Assembly: GCA_900547915.1 (NCBI GenBank)
Contig: URIN01000083.1
Coordinates: 1 to 6,673 of the forward strand
Length of the DNA stretch: 6,673 bases
From: an uncultured Clostridium sp.
Lineage (GTDB): Bacteria; Bacillota; Clostridia; Oscillospirales; Acutalibacteraceae
Direction of reading: 5' to 3'
The notes under the pieces are model-generated. The model saw only the letters and a program-made list of their open reading frames with translations, was not told the DNA's origin and made no database searches. Both the position numbers and the translations under genes were made by a program. Within the stretch, counting starts at the first letter, position 1; every line of letters begins with the position of its first letter. This document shows positions 1 through 5,461 of this stretch, piece after piece.

Positions 1-27
1 GCAGCGTCAGATGTGTATAAGAGACAG
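1..27 (+). other. Nextera read-1 transposase adapter (artefact)
   Basis: These bases match the last 27 nt of the 33-nt Illumina Nextera read-1 adapter and end in the 19-bp Tn5 mosaic end AGATGTGTATAAGAGACAG. This is library sequence left in the assembly, not genome. Translated, it gives the peptide MCIRDS at the front of the first open frame. Genuine sequence starts at about base 28. Confidence 0.98.
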
Positions 28-379
28 TCTTAAAGAGAGAATGCACCATCTTCCGGCAGCGCTTTCAGGCGGTCAGCAGCAGAGAGTTGCTGTTGCAAGG
101 GCAATTGCTGCCGCTCCTCCGGTTATTCTTGCCGATGAGCCTACAGGTAACCTCGATACTCGTTCAACAAAAGATGTTATGAGAATTCTTCATAATCTTA
201 AGGATGACGGCAGAACAGTAATTGTAATCACTCACGATAATGAGATAGCGGAGCAGGCTGAACGTGTTATCAGAATCAGAGACGGAAAAGTAGTTGAGGA
301 TTACATAAATCCGGGTTTTGAGGAAAAATATGGCAGAAAAGCAAAAATGGATAATAAAAATCCCATTGATTTAGGATAA
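28..379 (+). CDS. ABC transporter ATP-binding protein, MacB/LolD type (5' truncated)
   Basis: This is the C-terminal half of an ABC ATPase that powers export or extrusion at the cytoplasmic membrane. About 116 genuine residues remain, starting at the codon at 29. Visible in order are the signature [14 protein letters not shown] (from base 62), Walker B VILADEP with the catalytic Glu, the D-loop GNLD, and the H-switch ITHD (His codon 233-235). The [10 protein letters not shown] form with a short tail after IRDGKVV is typical of the MacB/LolD/FtsE branch (lipoprotein or peptide export, or MacB-like efflux). Walker A and the Q-loop would lie upstream, beyond the contig. No FtsX/MacB permease follows, so any partner permease must be upstream or elsewhere. 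The apparent ATG at 11 belongs to the adapter. The exact substrate cannot be told from this piece. The tail of about 27 residues ([14 protein letters not shown]...) is hydrophilic. Confidence 0.93.
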
Positions 380-402
380 ATTTTAATTAGTGCGGTATAT
401 TA

Positions 403-440
403 CACCTGCTGAGGCAAAAACTATCAGCAGGTGATTTTTT
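403..440 (+). terminator. Intrinsic terminator overlapping the spoVAE ribosome binding site
   Basis: CACCTGCTGA (403-412) pairs perfectly with TCAGCAGGTG (424-433) around an 11-nt loop. One A and six Ts (435-440) follow. This has the shape of a rho-independent terminator for the ABC ATPase gene 23 bases upstream. The 3' arm contains AGGTG, the best Shine-Dalgarno for the next gene, and the T tract touches its ATG at 441. The element could instead, or as well, hide that ribosome binding site. Confidence 0.7.
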
Positions 441-797
441 ATGATATTTTTAAAAGCGTTTATAGTCGGCGGATTGATATGCGTTGTGGGTCAGATATTA
501 ATAGACTGTACAAAACTTACTCCTGCAAAAATACTTGTGCTTTTTGTATGCCTCGGTGTTTTGCTCGGCGGCTTGGGTATATATGATAAACTCGTTGATT
601 TTGCCGGAGCAGGAGCCACCATTCCTCTTACGGGTTTCGGGAACTCACTTGCAAACGGAGTGCGTGATGCTGTGCGCGAAAGGGGCTTTACGGGTGTTAT
701 TACAGGCGGCCTTTCGGCAATGTCAGGCGGTGTAGCGGTGGCAATGATTTCAGCGCTTGTGGTTTCTCTTGTGGCTCGCAGCAAGGATAAAAATTAA
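441..797 (+). CDS. spoVAE: Stage V sporulation protein AE-like membrane protein (SpoVAC/SpoVAEb family)
   Basis: The 118-aa length matches B. subtilis SpoVAEb (about 116 aa), part of the SpoVA channel that moves Ca-dipicolinic acid across the inner spore membrane. Family landmarks are the N-terminal membrane segment with GGLICVVGQ (residues 10-18), a second membrane segment (about 29-49), the conserved AGAGATIPLTGFGNSLANG block (56-74), GFTGVITGG (82-90), and a last hydrophobic segment (96-112) with a basic end. The ATG at 441 is supported by AGGTGAT ending six bases upstream. In most spore formers this gene follows spoVAC and spoVAD. Here an unrelated ABC ATPase precedes it and an SCP2-like gene follows, so it is an orphan copy. 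I found no convincing forespore sigma-G promoter. SpoVAC is the alternative family member, but length and sequence favour SpoVAEb. Confidence 0.88.
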   Translation: MIFLKAFIVGGLICVVGQILIDCTKLTPAKILVLFVCLGVLLGGLGIYDKLVDFAGAGATIPLTGFGNSLANGVRDAVRERGFTGVITGGLSAMSGGVAVAMISALVVSLVARSKDKN

Positions 798-802
798 TTT
801 TT
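789..802. repeat. 14-bp perfect A/T palindrome over the spoVAE stop
   Basis: AAAAATTAATTTTT is a perfect palindrome that overlaps the spoVAE stop codon (795-797). It has no GC stem, so it is unlikely to terminate transcription. It lies just upstream of the next promoter and may only add local flexibility. It could be chance in AT-rich DNA. Confidence 0.4.
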
Positions 803-810
803 CCCCCATA

Positions 811-837
811 TTGAAATAAAATGCCTCGTGTGATAAT
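811..837 (+). promoter_or_regulatory. Sigma-A-like promoter of the SCP2-domain gene
   Basis: TTGAAA (811-816) lies 15 bases before GATAAT (832-837), which has an extended -10 TG at 829-830. Read instead as TAATAT (834-839), the spacer is 17. The start would be near 845, about 27 bases before the ATG. The core TTGAAA-N15-GATAATAT with TGT before GATAAT recurs at 4504-4532. Confidence 0.55.
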
Positions 838-871
838 ATTATAGTATGATTACAATTAATGGAGGATTTAT

Positions 872-1201
872 ATGAAAGCATTAACATACGAACAGGTTGT
901 TGAAGCATTCAGAGAAAGATTTAAAAATACAGATGTCAGCTCAGTTGCCGGCACACTCGCTTTTCAGATTAATATCGTGGGTAAACCTGAGGGTATATTT
1001 TATGTAGAGATCAAAAACGGCGAGATTCATATTGAGCCTTATGAGTATTATGACCGCAATGCAATATTGATTGCAAGCGCAGATAATCTTATCAAACTTA
1101 TTAACGGCAAACTTGATCCTGTTATGGCATTTACTCTTGGCAAACTTAAAGTTGAGGGTGATGTCGGTGCCGCTCTTGAGCTTATTAAGTTCCTTAAATA
1201 A
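872..1201 (+). CDS. SCP2 sterol-binding domain protein
   Basis: This 109-aa protein is a single stand-alone SCP2 (sterol carrier protein 2) domain, a small fold that binds lipids or fatty acyl groups in a hydrophobic tunnel. Evidence is the N-terminal helix (residues 5-18), the strand pattern FQINIVG / GIFYVEIKNGEIHIEP (31-56), and the hallmark C-terminal stretch NLIKLINGKLDPVMAFTLGK followed by LKVEGDVGAALELIKFLK (72-109). It has no signal peptide or membrane segment and is presumably cytoplasmic. GGAGG at 861-865 fixes the ATG at 872. It has its own promoter and terminator, so it is probably monocistronic. Bacteria of this type do not make sterols, so the ligand is more likely a fatty acid or isoprenoid lipid. 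That is inference, and the cellular role is unknown. Confidence 0.9.
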   Translation: MKALTYEQVVEAFRERFKNTDVSSVAGTLAFQINIVGKPEGIFYVEIKNGEIHIEPYEYYDRNAILIASADNLIKLINGKLDPVMAFTLGKLKVEGDVGAALELIKFLK

Positions 1202-1220
1202 AATTTAAATGATTTTAACA

Positions 1221-1246
1221 GCCGCCTTTTTCAGGCGGCATTTTTT
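1221..1246 (+). terminator. Rho-independent terminator after the SCP2 gene
   Basis: GCCGCCT (1221-1227) pairs with AGGCGGC (1233-1239) around loop TTTTC. After one A come six Ts (1241-1246). It lies 19 bases after the stop codon and clearly ends the SCP2 transcript. Confidence 0.92.
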
Positions 1247-1305
1247 ATACATAGTTTGTAAATGAAATGGGTTTAACTTAATTTGTCATAAAAGTTATTT
1301 TCTGC

Positions 1306-1334
1306 TTGTATTAATTATAATTTTAATATATAAT
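1306..1334 (+). promoter_or_regulatory. Promoter of the GH3 beta-glucosidase gene
   Basis: A consensus -10 TATAAT (1329-1334) stands 17 bases downstream of TTGTAT (1306-1311; three of six matches to the -35). The predicted start near 1341 gives a 5' leader of about 60 nt. The leader holds a weak hairpin (TGAGGGA 1352-1358 with TCCCTTA 1372-1378, one G-U pair, 13-nt loop). No clear LacI-type operator or cre site was recognised. The surrounding DNA is almost pure A/T, so chance matches are likely. Confidence 0.55.
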
Positions 1335-1401
1335 ATAAACGAATAATAAACTGAGGGAGTGTGTGAGCATTTCCCTTAATTTTTATCGGAGGGTAAATTA
1401 T

Positions 1402-3861
1402 ATGAAGCATGCAGATATCGTCAATAAAATGAGCCTGGAGCAAAAAGCAAAATTTGTTTCCGGTTATGATTATTGGCACCTTGAGGAAGCCAAGGATCTT
1501 GGCCTTCCAAAAATCATGGTTACGGACGGACCTCACGGCCTTCGTAAACAGAATCCTGATAAGAAAAGTTCAAGCGGCATTGGTCTTGGAAATTCAGTTC
1601 CCACCACTTGCTTCCCGCCTGCCGCAACATCAGCCTGTTCTTGGGATGAAGATCTTCTCAGACAGGAGGGCGAAGCTCTTGCAGAAGAATGTATTCAGGA
1701 AAAGGTTTCCGTAATTCTCGGCCCCGGCACAAACATCAAGCGTTCACCCGTATGCGGCAGAAATTTCGAATATTTTTCTGAGGATCCGCTTCTTGCCGGC
1801 AAAATGAGTGCAAACCTTATTAATGGATGCCAGTCAAAGGGTGTCGGCAACTCGCTCAAGCACTTTGCCTGCAACTCTCAGGAAGCATTCCGTATGGTTA
1901 TAAATGAGGTTATTGACGAGCGTACTATCAGAGAAATTTATTTCCCTGCATTTGAAATTGCAGTAAAAGAAGCACAGCCTTGGACAGTTATGAACTCATA
2001 CAACAGAATCAACGGCGTGTATGCTTCTCAGAATAAATGGATGCAGGAAGATGTTCTTCGCGGCGAATGGGGCTTCAAAGGCGTTGTTCTTACTGACTGG
2101 GGCGCTTCTGTAGACAGAGTTCCCGGTCTTGAAAACGGAACAGACCTTGAAATGCCGTCCTCAGGTACACTTAATACTCAGAAGATAATAGAAGCAGTTA
2201 AGAACGGTGAACTTGATGTCAAAGTTCTTGATGAAAGAGTGGATAATGTTGTAGATCTTATCATCAAGTCAAAGCCGAATCTTGAAAAGACTTATAAATA
2301 TGACGTTGAAGCTCATCATAAACTTGCTCAGAAAGTTGCAGAGGGCTCAATGACACTCCTTAAAAACGAGGAGAATATTCTTCCTCTTAAAGCAGGTCAG
2401 AAAGTTGCCGTTATAGGCGAACTTGCGAAGTCACCCAGATTCCAAGGTGCTGGTTCTTCTGTTATCAATGCTACAAAGCTTGATAATGCCTATGATTGCC
2501 TTGTTTCTCTCGGTGTCGATGTTACATACGCACAGGGTTATGAAAAGGGTAAAGACGTTGTTAATGATCAGCTTGTTTCAGAAGCAGTATCAGCAGCTAA
2601 GTCCGCAGATATCGCAGTAGTATTTGCAGGACTTACAGAAGAGTTTGAGGGCGAAGGTTACGATCGTGTTGATATCAATATGCCTTCATGCCATAATAAT
2701 CTTATCTCAGAAGTTGCAAAAGCAAATCCGAACACCGTTGTTGTTCTTGCAGGCGGTTCTGTTGTATACATTCCGTGGATAGACGAGGTAAAAGGCCTTC
2801 TTAATTCAGGCCTCGGCGGTCAAGCAGGCGGCGCAGCTGTTGCCAATATCCTTACCGGTAAAGTTAACCCCAGTGGTAAAACTGCAGAGACTTATCCTGT
2901 TAAGTTTGAGGATAACCCGACATTCGGAAACTATCCCGGCGGTCCTGTTACAAGTGAACACAGAGAGTCTGTATATATTGGATACAGATATTATGATAAG
3001 GCAAAGAAAGATGTTCTTTTCCCGTTCGGTTACGGCCTTTCATACACAACTTTCGAGTACAGCGATATTAAGGTATCTTCAAAGGATATTAAGGATACTG
3101 ATACGCTTAAAGTATCATTCAAGATAAAGAATACAGGCAGTGTTGATGGTGCTGAAATTGCACAGGTATATGTTGCAGATAAAGAATCAACTATATTCAG
3201 ACCGGAAAAGGAGCTGCGTGCTTTCACAAAGGTATTCCTCAAAGCCGGCGAGGAAAAAGAGGTAACATTGGAGCTCGGCAAGAGAGCGTTTGCTTACTAT
3301 AATGTAAATATCGGCGATTGGCATGTTGAGACAGGCGATTTCGATATCCTCGTAGCCGCTTCAAGCAGAGATATCAGACTTACAGAAACAGTAAAAGTAA
3401 CTTCTACTGTTGCTGCGGAAATTCCGGATTACAGAAGCACTGCTCCCGCTTACTATACAGCAGATCTCAGTGAGATGAAGGGAGATCAGTTCGCCGCTGT
3501 ATATGGTCAGGAGCTTCCGTCTGCAGAATTTGATCAGAATAAGAAAATAGATCTTTATTGCTGCCTTAATGATGCAAGACATACAAAGTGGGGCGGCAGA
3601 ATATGCAGACTCATAGAGAACATAATGAGCAAGATGGGCTCAGATGCTAACGGAGACGGAAAGATGCTTGCCGCAATGGCAACTCAGATACCAATAAGAA
3701 ACTTTATCGCTATGAGTATGGGAGTGTTCAGTCCTGAAATGGCAGACGGACTTCTTATGATACTCAATGATGATAATTCATCTTTCGTGGGCTTTAACAA
3801 GATTTTCTGGCGTCTCGGTGGTGCGCTTACCCGTCTTCCCGCGCTTCTCAAATCAATTTAA
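1402..3861 (+). CDS. Glycoside hydrolase family 3 beta-glucosidase
   Basis: This enzyme of 819 aa likely releases glucose or a similar sugar from the non-reducing end of beta-linked oligosaccharides such as cellobiose. It lacks a signal peptide, so it acts in the cytosol on imported sugars. The GH3 N-terminal barrel shows TDGPHG (Asp42), the GPGTNIKR...GRNFEYFSEDP block, Lys153-His154 in KHF, MNSYNRINGVYAS, and the nucleophile Asp232 in VLTDWGA. The second domain begins near TLLKNEENILPL. Its EGEGYDR carries the likely acid/base Glu418. PFGYGLSYTTFEY (541-553) leads into a fibronectin-III-like domain (about 555-668). A tail of about 150 residues follows and resembles tails of other clostridial GH3 enzymes. 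ATG 1402 is chosen because GGAGGG ends eight bases upstream; an in-frame GTG at 1363 is poorer. The gene has its own promoter and terminator, with no sugar transporter beside it. Substrate preference cannot be read from sequence. Confidence 0.95.
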   Translation: MKHADIVNKMSLEQKAKFVSGYDYWHLEEAKDLGLPKIMVTDGPHGLRKQNPDKKSSSGIGLGNSVPTTCFPPAATSACSWDEDLLRQEGEALAEECIQEKVSVILGPGTNIKRSPVCGRNFEYFSEDPLLAGKMSANLINGCQSKGVGNSLKHFACNSQEAFRMVINEVIDERTIREIYFPAFEIAVKEAQPWTVMNSYNRINGVYASQNKWMQEDVLRGEWGFKGVVLTDWGASVDRVPGLENGTDLEMPSSGTLNTQKIIEAVKNGELDVKVLDERVDNVVDLIIKSKPNLEKTYKYDVEAHHKLAQKVAEGSMTLLKNEENILPLKAGQKVAVIGELAKSPRFQGAGSSVINATKLDNAYDCLVSLGVDVTYAQGYEKGKDVVNDQLVSEAVSAAKSADIAVVFAGLTEEFEGEGYDRVDINMPSCHNNLISEVAKANPNTVVVLAGGSVVYIPWIDEVKGLLNSGLGGQAGGAAVANILTGKVNPSGKTAETYPVKFEDNPTFGNYPGGPVTSEHRESVYIGYRYYDKAKKDVLFPFGYGLSYTTFEYSDIKVSSKDIKDTDTLKVSFKIKNTGSVDGAEIAQVYVADKESTIFRPEKELRAFTKVFLKAGEEKEVTLELGKRAFAYYNVNIGDWHVETGDFDILVAASSRDIRLTETVKVTSTVAAEIPDYRSTAPAYYTADLSEMKGDQFAAVYGQELPSAEFDQNKKIDLYCCLNDARHTKWGGRICRLIENIMSKMGSDANGDGKMLAAMATQIPIRNFIAMSMGVFSPEMADGLLMILNDDNSSFVGFNKIFWRLGGALTRLPALLKSI

Positions 3862-3874
3862 TTTTAAAATATAA

Positions 3875-3910
3875 AAGCAGCCGTCCGTTTGGGCGGCTGC
3901 TTGTTTTTTT
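3875..3910 (+). terminator. Strong terminator after GH3, possibly bidirectional
   Basis: AAGCAGCCGTCC (3875-3886) pairs with GGGCGGCTGCTT (3891-3902): 12 pairs, one of them G-U, closed by loop GTTT. G and seven Ts follow (3904-3910). On the minus strand the same hairpin is followed by TTATATTTT, so it may also end the convergent gene that stops at 3941. Confidence 0.93.
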
Positions 3911-3940
3911 ATTATTACAATTATGTGATATGTGGTTTGC

Positions 3941-4456
3941 TCAGTTAAGTTTTTCGCTTTCTTTTTTCTTTCTGTTTTCCTCGGCTATCTGCTGTTCCTT
4001 ATAGAAAGTATTGGCTTTCATATATACCATAATAATATCATTTATATGGTCATAAAGCTCGCCTTCTTTATATTCAAGCGGAATGATTCTCTCATCATCG
4101 TCAATACAAAGGGGGCCTTTTTCATAATCATTGAAAGTGGGCATAATAGAATATGATTCTTTAGTTTTAACAAGAGATATAAGCGTCAGATCGGCAGTGG
4201 CATTTACAAAACCTTTCTTTTTAGTGTATTTCTCTATTGTGGAAACATTACTGTCATCATTATGCTTTTTTGAATAACAGGCATCGAAAACCTTTTCAAT
4301 GAAATCTTCAACCTGTTTCGCATTGTAAGGCGCTTTAAGGAGCATTACGGTGTCTATATCCGCAATTCCGTATTTTTCACTCTCTCCGCAGGGAATGCCT
4401 ATAAGATTTTCGTTTTCGTCCACATATACTGAAATTGTTGAAAAATCAAAATCCAT
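3941..4456 (-). CDS. Protein of unknown function, faintly CdiI/DUF1436-like
   Basis: I do not firmly recognise this acidic 171-aa protein. It has no signal peptide or membrane segment. Residues 1-35 (ISVYVDENENLIGIPCGE) look like strands, 45-62 are helical, and 75-147 contain KKKGFVNATADLTLISL, SYSIMPTFND, then IDDDERIIPLEY and a helix. That order (a lysine-rich turn, a strand, Y-x-I-x-P-T, a charged turn, an I-x-P-L strand, a helix) recalls CdiI-type immunity proteins of the DUF1436 group, from memory and only weakly. The tail (152-171) is highly charged and probably a free helix. The ATG at 4456 is chosen because GGTGAT ends just upstream and a promoter lies at 4488-4516. A start at 4549 would place coding sequence across that promoter. 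It is transcribed divergently from the SDR gene and converges on the GH3 gene. No toxin gene is adjacent. Confidence 0.75.
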   Translation of the reverse strand: MDFDFSTISVYVDENENLIGIPCGESEKYGIADIDTVMLLKAPYNAKQVEDFIEKVFDACYSKKHNDDSNVSTIEKYTKKKGFVNATADLTLISLVKTKESYSIMPTFNDYEKGPLCIDDDERIIPLEYKEGELYDHINDIIMVYMKANTFYKEQQIAEENRKKKESEKLN

Positions 4457-4487
4457 AAAATCACCGTTTCTTTCAGATATTATTGAA

Positions 4488-4516
4488 ATGATACCACACT
4501 TCGTTGAAAAAAACAA
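4488..4516 (-). promoter_or_regulatory. Minus-strand promoter of the 171-aa gene
   Basis: Read on the minus strand, TTGTTT (4516-4511) stands 17 bases before TATCAT (4493-4488), with an extended -10 TGG directly before it. The start would be near 4481, giving a leader of about 25 nt. Its -35 lies inside the spacer of the plus-strand promoter at 4504-4532, so the two cannot be occupied together. Confidence 0.6.
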
Positions 4517-4532
4517 TATTTTGTGATAATAT
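4504..4532 (+). promoter_or_regulatory. Plus-strand promoter of the SDR gene
   Basis: TTGAAA (4504-4509) is followed after 15 bases by GATAAT (4525-4530) with an extended TG at 4522-4523. With TAATAT (4527-4532) the spacer is 17. The start would be near 4538, about 40 bases before the ATG. It has the same core as the SCP2 promoter at 811 and overlaps the divergent minus-strand promoter. Confidence 0.6.
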
Positions 4533-4579
4533 AACCATTGTAAGGGCATTCCTTAAATCATGTTTAAGCAGGTGATAAT

Positions 4580-5251
4580 ATGAAAAAAGTTCTCATAACA
4601 GGAGGGGCAACTGGCATCGGCCGTGAATGCGCCCGCCTTTTTGCTGAGAAAAATTATGATGTCTATATAACTTATCACGAAACACAGCCGGATCTTGACT
4701 GTGTAACGCCCATACATTGTGACTTGAAAAATAAGGAAGATATCAAATCCTTGTTTTCAAATTTTAAAACTCTTGATGTGCTTGTAAATAATGCGGGCGT
4801 GAGCCTTATTAAGATGATAAACGATACGGATTATAATGATTATGAAAATCTTATGGCGGTAAATTCCCGTGCTGTATATTTCTGTTGCAAAGAAGCAGCT
4901 AATATTATGCTTAAAGTGCACAGCGGCGCTATAATAAATATTTCGTCCATGTGGGGTGAAACAGGGGCTTCCTGCGAAACTCTCTATTCTATGAGCAAGG
5001 CAGGCGTGATAGGCCTTACAAAAGCGCTTGCCAAGGAGCTTGCCCCTAGTGGCATTACTGTTAACAGCGTTTCTCCCGGAATAATAGATACAAGAATGAA
5101 TGAACAGTTCAACGAAAGAGAGCTGATTGAGGAAGTTCCGCTCGGCAAACTTGGTTCGCCTTATGATGTTGCCCGTACGGTATATTTTCTTGCAGGCAGT
5201 TCTTATATAACTGGGCAGGATATTTCCGTAAGCGGAGGAATTGTAATTTGA
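4580..5251 (+). CDS. ymfI: Short-chain dehydrogenase, YmfI-like (EF-P 5-aminopentanone reductase)
   Basis: This is a classical SDR of 223 aa, a cytosolic NAD(P)H-dependent oxidoreductase. The Rossmann motif TGGATGIG spans residues 7-14, NNAG is at 70-73, and the catalytic set is Asn95, Ser123, Tyr136 and Lys140 (Ser-Tyr spacing 13, as in FabG). The stretch SSMWGETGASCETLYS (122-137) and KELAPSGITVNSVSPG (152-167) match my memory of B. subtilis YmfI. YmfI reduces the 5-aminopentanone group on elongation factor P to 5-aminopentanol, which helps EF-P rescue ribosomes at proline runs. The protein is about 20 aa shorter than most FabG enzymes, mainly between strands 2 and 3. AGGTGAT just upstream fixes ATG 4580. 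A FabG role in fatty acid synthesis is the main alternative, but no fab genes are near. No terminator separates it from the 42-aa gene downstream. Confidence 0.85.
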   Translation: MKKVLITGGATGIGRECARLFAEKNYDVYITYHETQPDLDCVTPIHCDLKNKEDIKSLFSNFKTLDVLVNNAGVSLIKMINDTDYNDYENLMAVNSRAVYFCCKEAANIMLKVHSGAIINISSMWGETGASCETLYSMSKAGVIGLTKALAKELAPSGITVNSVSPGIIDTRMNEQFNERELIEEVPLGKLGSPYDVARTVYFLAGSSYITGQDISVSGGIVI

Positions 5252-5252
5252 T

Positions 5253-5281
5253 TTGTAACACTTTCTTTTGCTTTTCATAGT
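5253..5281 (+). promoter_or_regulatory. Possible promoter of the 42-aa peptide gene
   Basis: TTGTAA (5253-5258) stands 17 bases before CATAGT (5276-5281), a weak sigma-A fit (four of six at each box). CATAGTA also resembles the -10 of forespore factors sigma-F/G. Neither reading is strong. If it is used, the start would fall near 5288, which would remove most of the upstream hairpin arm at 5262-5276 from the transcript. Confidence 0.3.
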
Positions 5282-5304
5282 ATGTTTTAGAAAAGCGAAG
5301 GGAG
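5262..5304 (+). promoter_or_regulatory. Leader hairpin covering the ribosome binding site of the 42-aa gene
   Basis: The 5' arm TTTCTTTTGCTTTTC (5262-5276) pairs with GAAAAGCGAAGGGAG (5290-5304). The core is GCTTTTC/GAAAAGC, extended outward by A-U, G-U and one C-G pairs, with a 13-nt loop. The 3' arm runs into the Shine-Dalgarno AAGGGAGGT (5298-5306). No T tract follows, so it is not a terminator. It could lower translation on messages reading through from the SDR gene. Confidence 0.4.
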
Positions 5305-5312
5305 GTACGATT

Positions 5313-5441
5313 ATGGGTTGCGGTTGTAACAACGGTTGCGGTGGAACATCCTGGATTATTATCCTTATTATAATCCTTCTCCTCTGCGGTGGCTTCGGCA
5401 ATTGCGCTTCCTCAAACAACGACTGCGGTTGCGGTTGCTGA
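5313..5441 (+). CDS. 42-aa Cys/Gly-rich small membrane peptide
   Basis: A short gene, easily missed by length cut-offs, starts at ATG 5313 behind a near-perfect ribosome binding site AAGGGAGGT with seven bases between. The peptide has three parts: a Cys/Gly head (MGCGCNNGCGGTS), a hydrophobic core of Ile and Leu starting at Trp14 and ending at Leu24, then GGFGNCASSNNDCGCGC. It holds eight Cys and ten Gly in 42 residues. The Cys occur as C-G-C groups at each end, on either side of one membrane-spanning or membrane-dipping segment. A 10-bp terminator follows 20 bases after the stop, so the unit is well bounded. It loosely resembles YjcZ-type small Gly-rich sporulation proteins in size and layout, but the Cys content differs. 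I do not know its function. Metal binding or disulfide crosslinking in a spore or envelope layer is speculation. Confidence 0.75.
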   Translation: MGCGCNNGCGGTSWIIILIIILLLCGGFGNCASSNNDCGCGC

Positions 5442-5461
5442 TTGAAGTAGTACCAAAACGG

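Noticed and set aside
11..28. ATG at 11 as the start of the ABC ATPase
   Set aside because: The first six codons (MCIRDS) come from the Nextera adapter. The gene is 5' truncated and its true start is outside the contig.
1363..1401. GTG start of the beta-glucosidase at 1363 (832 aa)
   Set aside because: ATG 1402 has GGAGGG at ideal spacing, and the GH3 family normally starts at this point. The extra 13 residues (SISLNFYRR...) look like translated leader.
3643..3663. Dockerin/EF-hand-like DANGDGK in the GH3 tail
   Set aside because: It is a single loop without the second repeat or the conserved hydrophobic pattern of a dockerin, in a protein that has no signal peptide.
3932..4156. 74-aa plus-strand hydrophobic open frame
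   Set aside because: It is antisense to the 171-aa gene, with no ribosome binding site of its own, and its composition fits a shadow frame.
4457..4549. Longer start (ATG 4549, 202 aa) for the minus-strand gene
   Set aside because: The added 31 residues run across the predicted promoter and lack a ribosome binding site. ATG 4456 has GGTGAT just upstream.
5439..5441. TGA of the Cys-rich peptide as a selenocysteine codon
   Set aside because: Only two more codons follow before TAG, and the hairpin downstream is a plain terminator with a T tract.
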